A stretch of 64,000 nucleotides of DNA. It comes from an uncultured Lachnospiraceae bacterium. Lineage in GTDB: Bacteria > Bacillota > Clostridia > Lachnospirales > Lachnospiraceae. A model generated the notes under the pieces. That model was not told the origin of the DNA. It made no database searches and worked only from the letters and a program-made list of their open reading frames with translations. The DNA lies in the NCBI GenBank assembly GCA_902783375.1, contig CACZQN010000031.1:62001-126000 (forward strand). Reading direction: 5' to 3'. Position numbers and translations under genes: made by a program. Shown here piece by piece: positions 45,692-53,084 of this stretch (positions within the stretch are counted from its first letter, which is position 1; every line of letters begins with the position of its first letter).

Positions 45692-46066
45692 ATGAAGACA
45701 TATACCATTACCGTAAACGGTACCGCTTATGAAGTAACTGTAGAAGAAGGCGCAACCGGCGCTGTTGCTGCAGCTCCGAAGGCTCCGGCAGCTCCGAAGG
45801 CCGCTCCGGTTCCGCAGAAGAGCGCTCCGGCAGCAGCTCCTGCAGGTGCAGGCGCAGTCAAGGTGAACGCACCGATGCCGGGCAAGATCCTCCAGGTTAA
45901 GGCCGCTGCAGGCCAGGCTGTCAAGAAGGGTGAAGTGATCTTTGTCCTTGAGGCTATGAAGATGGAGAACGATATCGTTGCTCCGCAGGACGGCACCATC
46001 GCTTCCGTATCTGTTGCGACCGGTGATTCCGTTGAGGCTGGCGCAATCCTTGCGACCATGAACTAA
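45692..46066 (+). CDS. Biotin carboxyl carrier protein of the decarboxylase
   Basis: 124 residues: N-terminal strand-rich segment MKTYTITVNGTAYEVTVEE, an Ala/Pro/Lys flexible linker (about 24-55) and a biotinyl/lipoyl domain with the canonical EAMKMEN (biotinylated Lys about 90). It shuttles CO2 between the transferase active sites and the OadB membrane subunit. The ATG at 45692 leaves normal spacing to AAAGG; the ATG at 45683 abuts it. Stand-alone carrier, needed because the OadA-like protein downstream lacks its own biotin domain. Confidence 0.94.
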   Translation: MKTYTITVNGTAYEVTVEEGATGAVAAAPKAPAAPKAAPVPQKSAPAAAPAGAGAVKVNAPMPGKILQVKAAAGQAVKKGEVIFVLEAMKMENDIVAPQDGTIASVSVATGDSVEAGAILATMN

Positions 46067-46132
46067 TCAACAGGAGCCGGGAACCGGTCATACCGGTTTC
46101 TTGACAGATAAGAATTATTTGGGAGGATTCAT

Positions 46133-47260
46133 ATGAGTTATATAGGGCAAACACTCGGGAATCTGGCCTCCCAGACCGCATTCGTGAATATTACCTGGGG
46201 TAATATCATCATGATCGGTGTGGCGCTGATTTTCCTGTATCTTGCCATCAAGAAGGATTACGAGCCGCTTCTGCTGGTCCCGATTTCCTTCGGTATGCTC
46301 TTAGTCAATATCTATCCGGACATCATGAAAGAGGGCGGCCTCTTACACTACTTCTATCTGCTTGATGAAGCAAGTATCCTGCCGTGTCTGATCTTCATGG
46401 GCGTCGGCGCGATGACGGACTTCGGTCCGCTGATCGCAAACCCGATCAGTTTCCTGCTCGGTGCCGCTGCACAGTTCGGTATCTTCGGTGCATACTTTAT
46501 GGCAATTCTGATGGGCTTTAATGATAAGTCCGCAGCTGCAATTTCCATCATCGGTGGTGCGGACGGCCCGACATCCATCTTCCTTGCCGGCAAGCTGAAC
46601 CAGACAGAGTATATGGGCCCGATCGCGGTCGCAGCATACTCCTACATGTCCCTGGTTCCGATCATCCAGCCGCCGATCATGAAGTTTCTGACGACGGAAG
46701 AAGAGCGGAAGATCAAGATGGAACAGCTTCGTCCGGTCAGTAAGATCGAGAAGATCATCTTCCCGATCGTTGTTACCATCGTTGTCACCATGCTTCTGCC
46801 GACAACCGCTCCGCTGATCGGTATGCTGATGCTCGGCAACCTTTTCCGTGAGTCCGGCGTTGTCAAGCAGCTGCAGGAGACCGCTTCGAATGCGATGATG
46901 TACATCGTCGTCATCCTGCTTGGTACTTCCGTCGGTGCGACCACCAGTGCGGAGGCATTCCTGAAGCTCGATACCCTGAAGATCGTTGCACTCGGTCTCA
47001 TCGCATTTGCCGTTGCGACCGCAGCAGGCGTGCTGTTCGGCAAGCTGCTGAACAAGATCACCGGCGGCAAGATCAATCCGCTGATCGGCTCTGCAGGCGT
47101 GTCCGCCGTTCCGATGGCGGCCCGTGTCTCGCAGAAGGTCGGTGCTGAGGCTGACCCGACAAACTTCCTGCTCATGCATGCCATGGGCCCGAACGTTGCC
47201 GGCGTTATCGGTACCGCAGTCGCAGCCGGTGTCTTCATGGCGATTTTCGGTGTGAAATAA
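46133..47260 (+). CDS. oadB: Sodium-translocating decarboxylase beta subunit (OadB/MmdB/GcdB)
   Basis: 375 residues, about nine to ten membrane segments. The conserved [10 protein letters not shown] (about 141-150; Asp needed for Na+ and carboxybiotin handling) and [18 protein letters not shown] near the C-terminus (Ser/Asn region of the second site) are intact. Decarboxylates carboxybiotin and pumps Na+ out. GGGAGG precedes the ATG. The same beta subunit serves oxaloacetate, methylmalonyl-CoA and glutaconyl-CoA decarboxylases, so it does not settle the substrate. Confidence 0.95.
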   Translation: MSYIGQTLGNLASQTAFVNITWGNIIMIGVALIFLYLAIKKDYEPLLLVPISFGMLLVNIYPDIMKEGGLLHYFYLLDEASILPCLIFMGVGAMTDFGPLIANPISFLLGAAAQFGIFGAYFMAILMGFNDKSAAAISIIGGADGPTSIFLAGKLNQTEYMGPIAVAAYSYMSLVPIIQPPIMKFLTTEEERKIKMEQLRPVSKIEKIIFPIVVTIVVTMLLPTTAPLIGMLMLGNLFRESGVVKQLQETASNAMMYIVVILLGTSVGATTSAEAFLKLDTLKIVALGLIAFAVATAAGVLFGKLLNKITGGKINPLIGSAGVSAVPMAARVSQKVGAEADPTNFLLMHAMGPNVAGVIGTAVAAGVFMAIFGVK

Positions 47261-47288
47261 TCTGATGTGTCTATAAGGAGATGAATCA

Positions 47289-48701
47289 ATGGCAGATAAG
47301 AATACAAAGTCGGTAAAAATCGTTGAGACTGTGCTCCGTGATGCACATCAGTCTCTGATCGCGACCAGAATGCCGACAGAAGAAATGCTTCCGATCGTGG
47401 ACAAGATGGACAAGATTGGTTACTACGCAGTGGAGTGCTGGGGTGGTGCAACCTTCGATGCATCCCTGCGTTTCCTGAAGGAAGATCCGTGGGACAGACT
47501 GAGAAAGCTGCGTGCCGGTTTCAAGAACACCAAGCTGCAGATGCTGTTCCGTGGTCAGAACATCCTGGGCTACAACCATTACCCGGATGACGTCGTTGAG
47601 TATTTCGTCCAGAAGTCGATCGCAAACGGTATCGATATCATCCGTATCTTCGACTGCCTGAACGATCTGAGAAATCTGGAAACAGCTGTAAAGGCAACCA
47701 AGAAGGAAGGCGGTCATGTACAGGTAGCACTTTCCTATACACTTGGTGATGCTTACACGCTGGATTACTGGAAGGAGAAGGCAGCTGCCATCGAGTCCCT
47801 CGGCGCTGACTCTCTGTGTATCAAGGATATGGCAGGCCTTCTGGTACCGACCGAGGCTACAAAGCTTGTAACAGCGCTGAGAGCCGGTACAGATCTTCCG
47901 ATCGATATCCACACGCACTACACCTCCGGTGTTGCTTCCATGTCCCTGATGAAGGGTGTTGAGGCTGGTGCAAACATCATTGATACCGCCATCAGCCCAT
48001 TTGCAATGGGAACTTCCCAGCCGGCAACCGAGGTCATGGTTGAGGCTTTCCGCGGTACCGAGTATGATACCGGACTGGATCAGAAGAAGCTGAAGGAAAT
48101 CGCTGATTACTTCAGACCGCTCCGCGAGAAGTACCTTGCGAACGGCCTCATGAGCACTAAGGTGCTTGGCGTGGATATCCAGACCCTGCTTTATCAGGTT
48201 CCGGGCGGCATGCTTTCGAACCTGGTCAGTCAGCTGAAAGAAGCACATGCGGAAGATAAGTACGAGGCAGTGCTGCAGGAGATCCCGAAGGTCCGTAAGG
48301 ATTTCGGTGAACCGCCACTTGTCACTCCGTCTTCCCAGATCGTCGGCACTCAGGCCGTCCTGAACGTTCTCAGCGGCGAGCGCTATAAGATGATCACGAA
48401 GGAGTCGAAGAAGCTCCTTGCCGGTGAGTTCGGCCAGACCGTCAAGCCGTTCAATCCGGAAGTTCAGAAGAAAGCCATCGGCGATCAGGAGCCGATCACC
48501 TGCAGACCTGCAGACCTCCTCGAGCCGGCTCTTCCGAAGTACGAAGAAGAGATCAAGGAATACAAGCAGCAGGATGAGGATGTTCTCTCCTATGCACTGT
48601 TCCCGGCTGTAGCGATGGATTTCTTCAAGTACCGCAAGGCCCAGCAGACCAAGGTCGATCCGGCCGCTGCGAATGCGGAAGCAGGAGCCTATCCGGTATA
48701 A
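47289..48701 (+). CDS. oadA: Oxaloacetate decarboxylase alpha / 5S-type carboxyltransferase (no biotin domain)
   Basis: 470 residues: HMGL-like TIM barrel with ETVLRDAHQSLIATRM (metal Asp, about 13-28), WGGATFDASLRFL (near 52), CIKDMAGLL (catalytic Lys near 180) and HTHYTSG (metal His, near 208), then the conserved PYC_OADA domain (about 300-450). It ends at a PV tail without a biotinyl domain, so the separate carrier at 45692 supplies biotin. Carboxylates biotin from oxaloacetate giving pyruvate. It is unusual to find it in one operon with an acyl-CoA-type carboxyltransferase: together they resemble the 5S and 12S parts of transcarboxylase. Confidence 0.93.
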   Translation: MADKNTKSVKIVETVLRDAHQSLIATRMPTEEMLPIVDKMDKIGYYAVECWGGATFDASLRFLKEDPWDRLRKLRAGFKNTKLQMLFRGQNILGYNHYPDDVVEYFVQKSIANGIDIIRIFDCLNDLRNLETAVKATKKEGGHVQVALSYTLGDAYTLDYWKEKAAAIESLGADSLCIKDMAGLLVPTEATKLVTALRAGTDLPIDIHTHYTSGVASMSLMKGVEAGANIIDTAISPFAMGTSQPATEVMVEAFRGTEYDTGLDQKKLKEIADYFRPLREKYLANGLMSTKVLGVDIQTLLYQVPGGMLSNLVSQLKEAHAEDKYEAVLQEIPKVRKDFGEPPLVTPSSQIVGTQAVLNVLSGERYKMITKESKKLLAGEFGQTVKPFNPEVQKKAIGDQEPITCRPADLLEPALPKYEEEIKEYKQQDEDVLSYALFPAVAMDFFKYRKAQQTKVDPAAANAEAGAYPV

Positions 48702-48722
48702 TTCTGTAAACTGAAAATGATA

Positions 48723-48758
48723 AAGAGCAGTAAGAGCCCGTGCGCTTTTACTGCTCTT
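48723..48758 (+). terminator. Hairpin after the decarboxylase operon
   Basis: 11-bp stem AAGAGCAGTAA/TTACTGCTCTT with a 14-base loop, without a clean T-run. Probably a partial terminator or 3' stabiliser. Confidence 0.5.
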
Positions 48759-48785
48759 ATTCATGTTGTCGTGTTGGAGTATATG

Positions 48786-49478
48786 ATGGTTCGAAATGTG
48801 ATTTTTGATCTTGACGGTACGTTGCTTGACACCCTGGATGATCTGGCGGATTCGATGAACCATGTCCTTACTGCAAATGGTTTTCCGGAACGGACAACAG
48901 ATGAGGTCCGGCGGTTTGTCGGAAATGGGGTAAAGCGCCTGGTGGCGCTTGCAATTCCTGCCCCGGAGACTGAGTGGGATTTCGGTGACGAAACGCGTGA
49001 GGAAGTGACGGAACGTCTGTTTCGTGAGATGAGCCGCTATTATGCGGATCACTGTGAAGAGAAGACAAAGCCCTATGACGGCATCCTCTCGATGCTGGCA
49101 GAACTGAAAGAAGCCGGAATTCATCTGGCTGTCGTCTCGAACAAGATTGATCTGGCTGTGAAGGAATTGAATGAAAAGTACTTTGGGGATCTTCTGGAGG
49201 AGGCAATGGGAGAGAAGCCGGGGATCCGGCGCAAACCGGCACCGGACATGGTCCTGGCAGTCATGAAGGAGCTTGGTGCGGATCCTGCGGATACCATCTA
49301 CGTCGGAGATTCTGAGGTGGATATTGAGACCGCCAGGAATACCGACGTGCCATGTATCTCTGTGACCTGGGGCTTTCGCCCGGAGGAGGAATTGATTGCT
49401 GCAGGAGCAGAACACCTTGTCCGGACACCGGAAGAACTGGTGAAACTAATTGTTCACAACCTGCGCGAAGAAATCTGA
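48786..49478 (+). CDS. HAD family phosphatase (Gph/phosphoglycolate phosphatase-like)
   Basis: 230 residues: motif I VIFDLDGTLLDTLDDLADSMN (split; nucleophile Asp about 8), cap with RRFVGNGVKRLVALA, motif II AVVSNK, motif III Lys in RRKPAPDMV, motif IV YVGDSEVDIETA. The cap and GNGVKRL match Gph-type enzymes that remove 2-phosphoglycolate or related waste phosphates. ATG at 48786 lies 6 bases after GGAG. Confidence 0.9.
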   Translation: MVRNVIFDLDGTLLDTLDDLADSMNHVLTANGFPERTTDEVRRFVGNGVKRLVALAIPAPETEWDFGDETREEVTERLFREMSRYYADHCEEKTKPYDGILSMLAELKEAGIHLAVVSNKIDLAVKELNEKYFGDLLEEAMGEKPGIRRKPAPDMVLAVMKELGADPADTIYVGDSEVDIETARNTDVPCISVTWGFRPEEELIAAGAEHLVRTPEELVKLIVHNLREEI

Positions 49479-49579
49479 CGGAGAATGTTTCCGCCCGACG
49501 GAATTCGACCGAAAAGGAGATGATTCGACCCGGCGTGTGTACGATCTGCCGTGCAGAACGTGCATTTGGGAGATTTCTC

Positions 49580-49608
49580 TTGCATTTTTATTCGCTTTTG
49601 TGTAATCT
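49580..49608 (+). promoter_or_regulatory. Promoter of the NSS transporter
   Basis: TTGCAT (49580-49585), 17-base spacer, TAATCT (49603-49608), about 55 bases before the transporter start. Confidence 0.55.
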
Positions 49609-49663
49609 TTTATCGTTGGCAGTCTGCAGATGGCGGAATTGTGGTGAGAGGTATTGAAAAAGT

Positions 49664-51055
49664 ATGAAAGAAAAGGAAAGAGGTTCCTTTAAAGGTTCCA
49701 TTGGTTTTGTCCTGGCTGCAGCTGGGAGTGCAGTGGGTCTCGGGAATATCTGGAGATTCCCGTATCTGGCAGCGAGAGATGGCGGCGGACTGTTCCTGGT
49801 TGTCTACCTTGTGCTGGCACTGACATTCGGCTTTACGATGCTGACGGCAGAAGTGGCGATCGGCAGAAAGACGAAGAAAAGTCCGTTGTCTGCATACAGG
49901 CAGCTGAAGAAAAGCTGGGGATGGATTGGATTTTTGTCCTGTCTTGTACCATTCCTGATCATGCCGTATTATTGCGCGATCGGTGGATGGGTGCTGAAAT
50001 ACTTCATCGTCTTTCTGACCGGGCAGGGACCGGTGGCGGCGCAGGATGGCTTTTTTGGCGGGTTTATTACGGGACAAATGGAGCCGGTCATCTATATGCT
50101 GATCTTTCTCGCGTCCTGCTGTGTGGTCGTTTATGTGGGCGTCGACAAGGGAATAGAACGCTCCGCGAAGATTCTGATGCCGATTCTGTTCCTGATGGTC
50201 GTCGGGATCGCCATCTTTTCTCTGACCGTAAAAAGTACGGGGACAGATGGGAAGCTAGTAACTGGATTGGATGGACTGAAGGTATACATGATACCAAGCC
50301 TGAAGGGAGTTGGCCTGAAGGACTTCTTCTATATCGTGATCGACGCGCTGACACAGCTGTTCTACAGCCTTAGTATCGCGATGGGCATCATGATTGCCTA
50401 TGGTTCGTATGTCCCGGATGAAGCGAATCTTGCGAAATCCATCAACCAGATCGAATTCTTTGATACGATGGTCGCTTTCCTTGCAGGCGTGATGATCATT
50501 CCTGCAGTCTATGTCTTTATGGGACCGGACGGGATGTCCAAAGGACCATCGCTGATGTTCGTCTCCCTGCCGAAGATCTTCCTGGCGATGGGGCCAGCCG
50601 GCAATGTGATCGGGACGGTTTTCTTTGCTATGGTGCTCTTTGCAGCCATCACCAGCGCAGTTTCCATTCTGGAAGCGGTTGTATCAAGTTTTATCGATGA
50701 GCTTAAGCTGGAGAGAAAGAGCGCGACCGTCCTTGAGACGGTCATTGCCGGGATCATCGGCGTTGTCGTCTGTCTTGGCTATAACCTGCTATATTTCGAG
50801 GTGAAATTCCCGAACGGAACCTCCGGGCAGATCCTTGACGTCATGGATTACGTCAGCAACTATATCCTGATGCCGATTGTTTCGATTGCAACCTGCATCC
50901 TGATCGGCTGGGCTCTGAAGCCGAAGACAGTTGTAGAAGAAGTGACAAAGAACGGAGAGAAGTTCGGCAGACAGCGATTGTTTGAGATCATGATCCGCTA
51001 CATCGCGCCGGCCCTGACCGTGATCATCCTGATGATGTCGCTGGGGATACTGTGA
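49664..51055 (+). CDS. Sodium:neurotransmitter symporter family (NSS) transporter
   Basis: 463 residues, about 12 membrane helices. The first helix has the diagnostic GSAVGLGNIWRFPYLAARDGGG (Na+ and substrate site, about 21-42). FYSLSIAMGIMIAYGSY (near 233) is the sixth unwound-helix region. Bacterial NSS members import amino acids, often tryptophan, tyrosine or leucine, with Na+. The ligand cannot be read from sequence. It follows a Na+-exporting decarboxylase operon, which would supply the gradient. Ends before the terminator at 51078. Confidence 0.94.
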   Translation: MKEKERGSFKGSIGFVLAAAGSAVGLGNIWRFPYLAARDGGGLFLVVYLVLALTFGFTMLTAEVAIGRKTKKSPLSAYRQLKKSWGWIGFLSCLVPFLIMPYYCAIGGWVLKYFIVFLTGQGPVAAQDGFFGGFITGQMEPVIYMLIFLASCCVVVYVGVDKGIERSAKILMPILFLMVVGIAIFSLTVKSTGTDGKLVTGLDGLKVYMIPSLKGVGLKDFFYIVIDALTQLFYSLSIAMGIMIAYGSYVPDEANLAKSINQIEFFDTMVAFLAGVMIIPAVYVFMGPDGMSKGPSLMFVSLPKIFLAMGPAGNVIGTVFFAMVLFAAITSAVSILEAVVSSFIDELKLERKSATVLETVIAGIIGVVVCLGYNLLYFEVKFPNGTSGQILDVMDYVSNYILMPIVSIATCILIGWALKPKTVVEEVTKNGEKFGRQRLFEIMIRYIAPALTVIILMMSLGIL

Positions 51056-51075
51056 GGAAGTGAAAATGATTTTGC

Positions 51076-51103
51076 TTGAACTATAGGCATATTGTGATAT
51101 AAT
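51076..51103 (+). promoter_or_regulatory. Toxin-antitoxin promoter embedded in a palindrome
   Basis: TTGAAC (51076-51081), 16-base spacer, perfect TATAAT (51098-51103). The -35 sits at the start of the left arm and the -10 spans the loop and the right arm of a 16-bp palindrome, so an antitoxin dimer bound there would occlude polymerase. Confidence 0.65.
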
Positions 51104-51123
51104 ATGCCTATAGTTCTTTTTTT
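51078..51123 (+). terminator. Terminator/operator palindrome between NSS gene and toxin-antitoxin genes
   Basis: Perfect 16-bp arms GAACTATAGGCATATT/AATATGCCTATAGTTC (51078-51093/51101-51116), 7-base loop, then TTTTTTT. As RNA it is a textbook terminator for the NSS gene; as DNA it overlaps the next promoter and looks like an operator. Confidence 0.85.
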
Positions 51124-51157
51124 GAGCAGGAGTGGGCTGTAAGGAGGTTAGGTTCCA

Positions 51158-51442
51158 ATGTTATCACTTCAGGAAACGATCAGACCGTCGGCAGATCTCA
51201 GAAATCATTATCATGAGATTTCAAAGCAGTGCAGAGAAGGCAATGAAGCAGTCATTATCACAGTAAACGGGAGAGGGGATACGGTTTCGTTGGGATATGA
51301 AGAGTACAAAAGAATGAAGGCAAGAATCGAGCTGCTTGAGATTCTGGAGGAAGCTTCAGATGATGTCAGAAATGGCAGAATCGCGCCGATTGAAGAAACT
51401 TTTGACGATCTGAGAATGCAGCTGCAGGAGGATACGTTTTGA
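51158..51442 (+). CDS. Phd/YefM-type antitoxin
   Basis: 94 residues. N-terminal half MLSLQETIRPSADLRNHYHEISKQ...VIITVNGRGDTVSLGYEEYKRM has the Phd/YefM DNA-binding fold, the C-terminal half (about 50-94) is a helical toxin-binding tail rich in Glu/Asp. Expected to neutralise the toxin encoded next and to repress the operon through the palindrome at 51078-51116. AAGGAGG lies before the ATG. Confidence 0.9.
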   Translation: MLSLQETIRPSADLRNHYHEISKQCREGNEAVIITVNGRGDTVSLGYEEYKRMKARIELLEILEEASDDVRNGRIAPIEETFDDLRMQLQEDTF

Positions 51443-51756
51443 AGTATCAGGTATTACGTACGGAACTGGCGGATATCATGATTCGAAAGATCATCCTGTA
51501 TATTGCAGAGAGTTTCGGTAACCAGGTGGCACTTGAAAAGCTGGAGGAACTCGAGTCTTCCATCCGTAAACTGGAAGATTATCCTTTTATAGGAGAAGAT
51601 CCGATGTATCTTGTCTTAAAGCGACAGGGCTATAAAGTGCTGATCCTGGAAAAGAATCTGGTATTCTATAAAATAGATGTAGAAAAGAAGCAGGTTGTGA
51701 TCTATGCTGTTGTAGACCAGCGTCAGGATTATCTGAGCATTATCAGGGGATTATAA
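51439..51756 (+). CDS. RelE/ParE superfamily toxin
   Basis: 105 residues: helical hairpin (about 6-50) followed by a short beta sheet with YKVLILEKNLVFYKID and VVIYAVVDQRQDYLSII, the RelE/ParE pattern. The IYAVVDQRQDY end (Arg/Tyr) is closer to ParE/YoeB-like members; target (ribosome-bound mRNA or gyrase) cannot be decided. It begins with TTG at 51439, overlapping the antitoxin stop by four bases, with AGGAGG 8 bases upstream, so synthesis is coupled to the antitoxin. Confidence 0.88.
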   Translation: MKYQVLRTELADIMIRKIILYIAESFGNQVALEKLEELESSIRKLEDYPFIGEDPMYLVLKRQGYKVLILEKNLVFYKIDVEKKQVVIYAVVDQRQDYLSIIRGL

Positions 51757-51807
51757 TGCCTTGGATAGAGAAACTGTACATGCAGATGAGAAGGGGAAGG
51801 TGGAGTG

Positions 51808-52257
51808 ATGACCAGAGTAACGACGAGTGTTCAGATTGTGATGCCGCAGCACTGTAATGGATATGCAAAGCCGCGTCTGTTCGGCGGACAGCTGATGTCC
51901 TGGATTGATGTGACCGGCGCTGTTGCGGCCAGAAGATATACGGGGAAGATTGTGACGACTGCCTGTGTCGATCATCTTTCCTTCCTGCAGCCGGCTTTTC
52001 TGGACGACACGGTGGTCCAGAAGGCAATGGTAACATGGACCGGGCGGACATCGCTGGAAGTCCGGGTAGACACCTATATTGAACGGCTTGACGGCGAGCG
52101 GGTTCTGACCAACCAGGCTTATCTTGTCTTTGTAGCACTGGACGAGAACAGTGTCCCGACAGAGATCCCGAAGTTCATACCGGAAACAGATGAAGAAAAG
52201 AAAGAATATGCCGCCGCAGAAGAACGCAGGAAGATACGGCTGACAAGAGGAAGATGA
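51808..52257 (+). CDS. Hotdog-fold acyl-CoA thioesterase (YciA-like)
   Basis: 149 residues. QIVMPQHCNGYAKPRLFGGQLMSWIDVTGAVAARRY contains the family GGxLMxWxD pattern with the catalytic Asp (near 33). VTTACVDHLSFLQPAFLDDTV follows, and the C-terminus is a charged helix. Cleaves acyl-CoA to free acid and CoA; chain-length preference unknown. AAGGTGGAG lies before the ATG at 51808; a GTG at 51805 is possible. It follows the toxin gene by 51 bases. Confidence 0.9.
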   Translation: MTRVTTSVQIVMPQHCNGYAKPRLFGGQLMSWIDVTGAVAARRYTGKIVTTACVDHLSFLQPAFLDDTVVQKAMVTWTGRTSLEVRVDTYIERLDGERVLTNQAYLVFVALDENSVPTEIPKFIPETDEEKKEYAAAEERRKIRLTRGR

Positions 52258-52286
52258 TTCATCTTAGATCGGGCTTTTGACTTGAT

Positions 52287-52318
52287 AAGGTGACTTCACG
52301 GGAGAGGAGTCATCTTTT
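52287..52318 (+). terminator. Terminator after the thioesterase gene
   Basis: AAGGTGACT/AGTCATCTT (9 bp with one G-T pair) around a 12-base loop, followed by TTTT. Confidence 0.65.
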
Positions 52319-52386
52319 CTGTTATTTATGGGTGACCAGGCCAGCGCGGAGCTGGAATCCATCTTTACCCTGGAAAGTGGGATGAA

Positions 52387-52427
52387 AAGATGAAATTGAT
52401 GCTCCGCACTAGTGGGGATTTCATCTT
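52387..52427. other. Imperfect hairpin in the 52258-52721 gene-free stretch
   Basis: Outer arms AAGATGAAAT/ATTTCATCTT (10 bp) with an inner CACTAGTG palindrome. No T-run. The gene-free stretch 52258-52721 also holds a terminator, two TGTTGGACA repeat pairs and a 9-bp inverted repeat, but no convincing ORF. Confidence 0.4.
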
Positions 52428-52521
52428 GGTACGCAGAATTGCTTAGAAAAGATGAACTCTCAAGCCATCTCCGCCCAGACTTCAGCCAGAAAAATCAAAA
52501 TATCTGAAAAAAGTTGAAATA

Positions 52522-52541
52522 TGTTGGACATCTGTTGGACA
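52522..52541 (+). promoter_or_regulatory. Direct-repeat pair TGTTGGACA, copy 1
   Basis: TGTTGGACA at 52522-52530 and again at 52533-52541, spaced 11 bases start to start (about one helical turn). A TATGAT sequence begins 7 bases after the second repeat. Looks like tandem protein-binding half-sites placed over a -35 region. Confidence 0.55.
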
Positions 52542-52586
52542 GGGGGGTTATGATGTCCCCAGGACAGTGAGAGAGACGTCCAGATA

Positions 52587-52632
52587 TTGCATAAAGGGAG
52601 ACCGGAAAAACAAGATCTTGCATTTTATGCAA
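52587..52632. other. Inverted repeat between the two TGTTGGACA modules
   Basis: TTGCATAAA (52587-52595) and TTTATGCAA (52624-52632) are perfect complements around a 28-base loop containing GGGAGACCGG. It could be a structured leader or small RNA driven by the first repeat module, or simply an operator. Confidence 0.35.
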
Positions 52633-52646
52633 AAAGAGTTAAAATG

Positions 52647-52666
52647 TGTTGGACATTTGTTGGATA
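52647..52666 (+). promoter_or_regulatory. Direct-repeat pair TGTTGGACA/TGTTGGATA, copy 2, upstream of the pilin-like gene
   Basis: TGTTGGACA at 52647-52655 and TGTTGGATA at 52658-52666, with the same 11-base period as copy 1. An extended -10 (TGATAAGAT, hexamer 52675-52680) follows 8 bases later, suggesting an activator-dependent promoter for the gene at 52722. A-rich AAAAAGAGTTAAAATG precedes it, as in copy 1. Confidence 0.55.
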
Positions 52667-52721
52667 CGCTGTGATAAGATACAGTCGTGACAATCTAAAT
52701 TCCTGAAAGGAGAAAGAAGAG

Positions 52722-53024
52722 ATGTTTACAAGTACGACACAGCCGACCATCAATCTGATCTATTCGATGCTGAATCCACTCCTTGGGCTTGTCGGTGCAG
52801 CTGGTTCTATCTACTGCGTTATCCTGGGTGTGAAGTTCGCAAAGGCTGAAGAGCCGCAGGATCGTGAGAAGGCTAAGGGTGCTCTGAAGAACGCAATCAT
52901 CGGTTTTGTACTGATCTTCGTTCTGATCTTTGCGCTGAGACAGCTGATGCCGCAGATGATCAAGTGGGTCAATGCCAACGCTCCGGGCACCATAACGCAG
53001 CAAGGCGATCATGGAAGTCCTTGA
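52722..53024 (+). CDS. VirB2/TrbC-like small pilin-like membrane protein
   Basis: 100 residues with two membrane helices (about 17-40 and 58-78) separated by the charged loop KFAKAEEPQDREKAKGALKNA, the layout of VirB2/TrbC-type and Mbov_0395-like conjugal pilins. No other conjugation or type IV secretion gene is in the window, so function is unclear. The last residues (about QQGDHGSP) are encoded by sequence that, in another frame, encodes the tail of a STAS-domain protein, so the native C-terminus may have been altered by the same rearrangement. GAAAGGAG precedes the ATG. Confidence 0.72.
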   Translation: MFTSTTQPTINLIYSMLNPLLGLVGAAGSIYCVILGVKFAKAEEPQDREKAKGALKNAIIGFVLIFVLIFALRQLMPQMIKWVNANAPGTITQQGDHGSP

Positions 53025-53061
53025 AGTAACCGGATTCACCCGTCTGTTCAAGATGGTATAA
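52996..53061 (+). pseudogene. C-terminal stub of a STAS-domain anti-sigma antagonist (RsbV-like)
   Basis: In the frame of codons starting at 52996 the sequence reads 21 residues ending KAIMEVLEVTGFTRLFKMV and a TAA at 53059-53061. The pattern MEVLEVTGFTRLF closely resembles the last helix and strand of RsbV/SpoIIAA-type STAS proteins. The frame is closed by TAA at 52993-52995, and the rest of the domain is missing, replaced by the pilin-like gene. It lies 23 bases before an RsbW-like kinase, the usual place for its antagonist gene. The match is by eye. Confidence 0.55.
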
Positions 53062-53084
53062 GAAGAAATACGTTGGAGGAACAT

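Noticed and set aside
45760..45860. Ala/Pro/Lys repeats in the biotin carrier gene as a DNA repeat element
   Set aside because: They encode the flexible linker normal for biotin carrier proteins; low-complexity coding sequence, not a mobile or CRISPR repeat.
47286..49415. Minus-strand open frame of about 700 codons across oadA and the HAD gene
   Set aside because: It spans two well-supported plus-strand genes and their gap; a shadow caused by codon bias.
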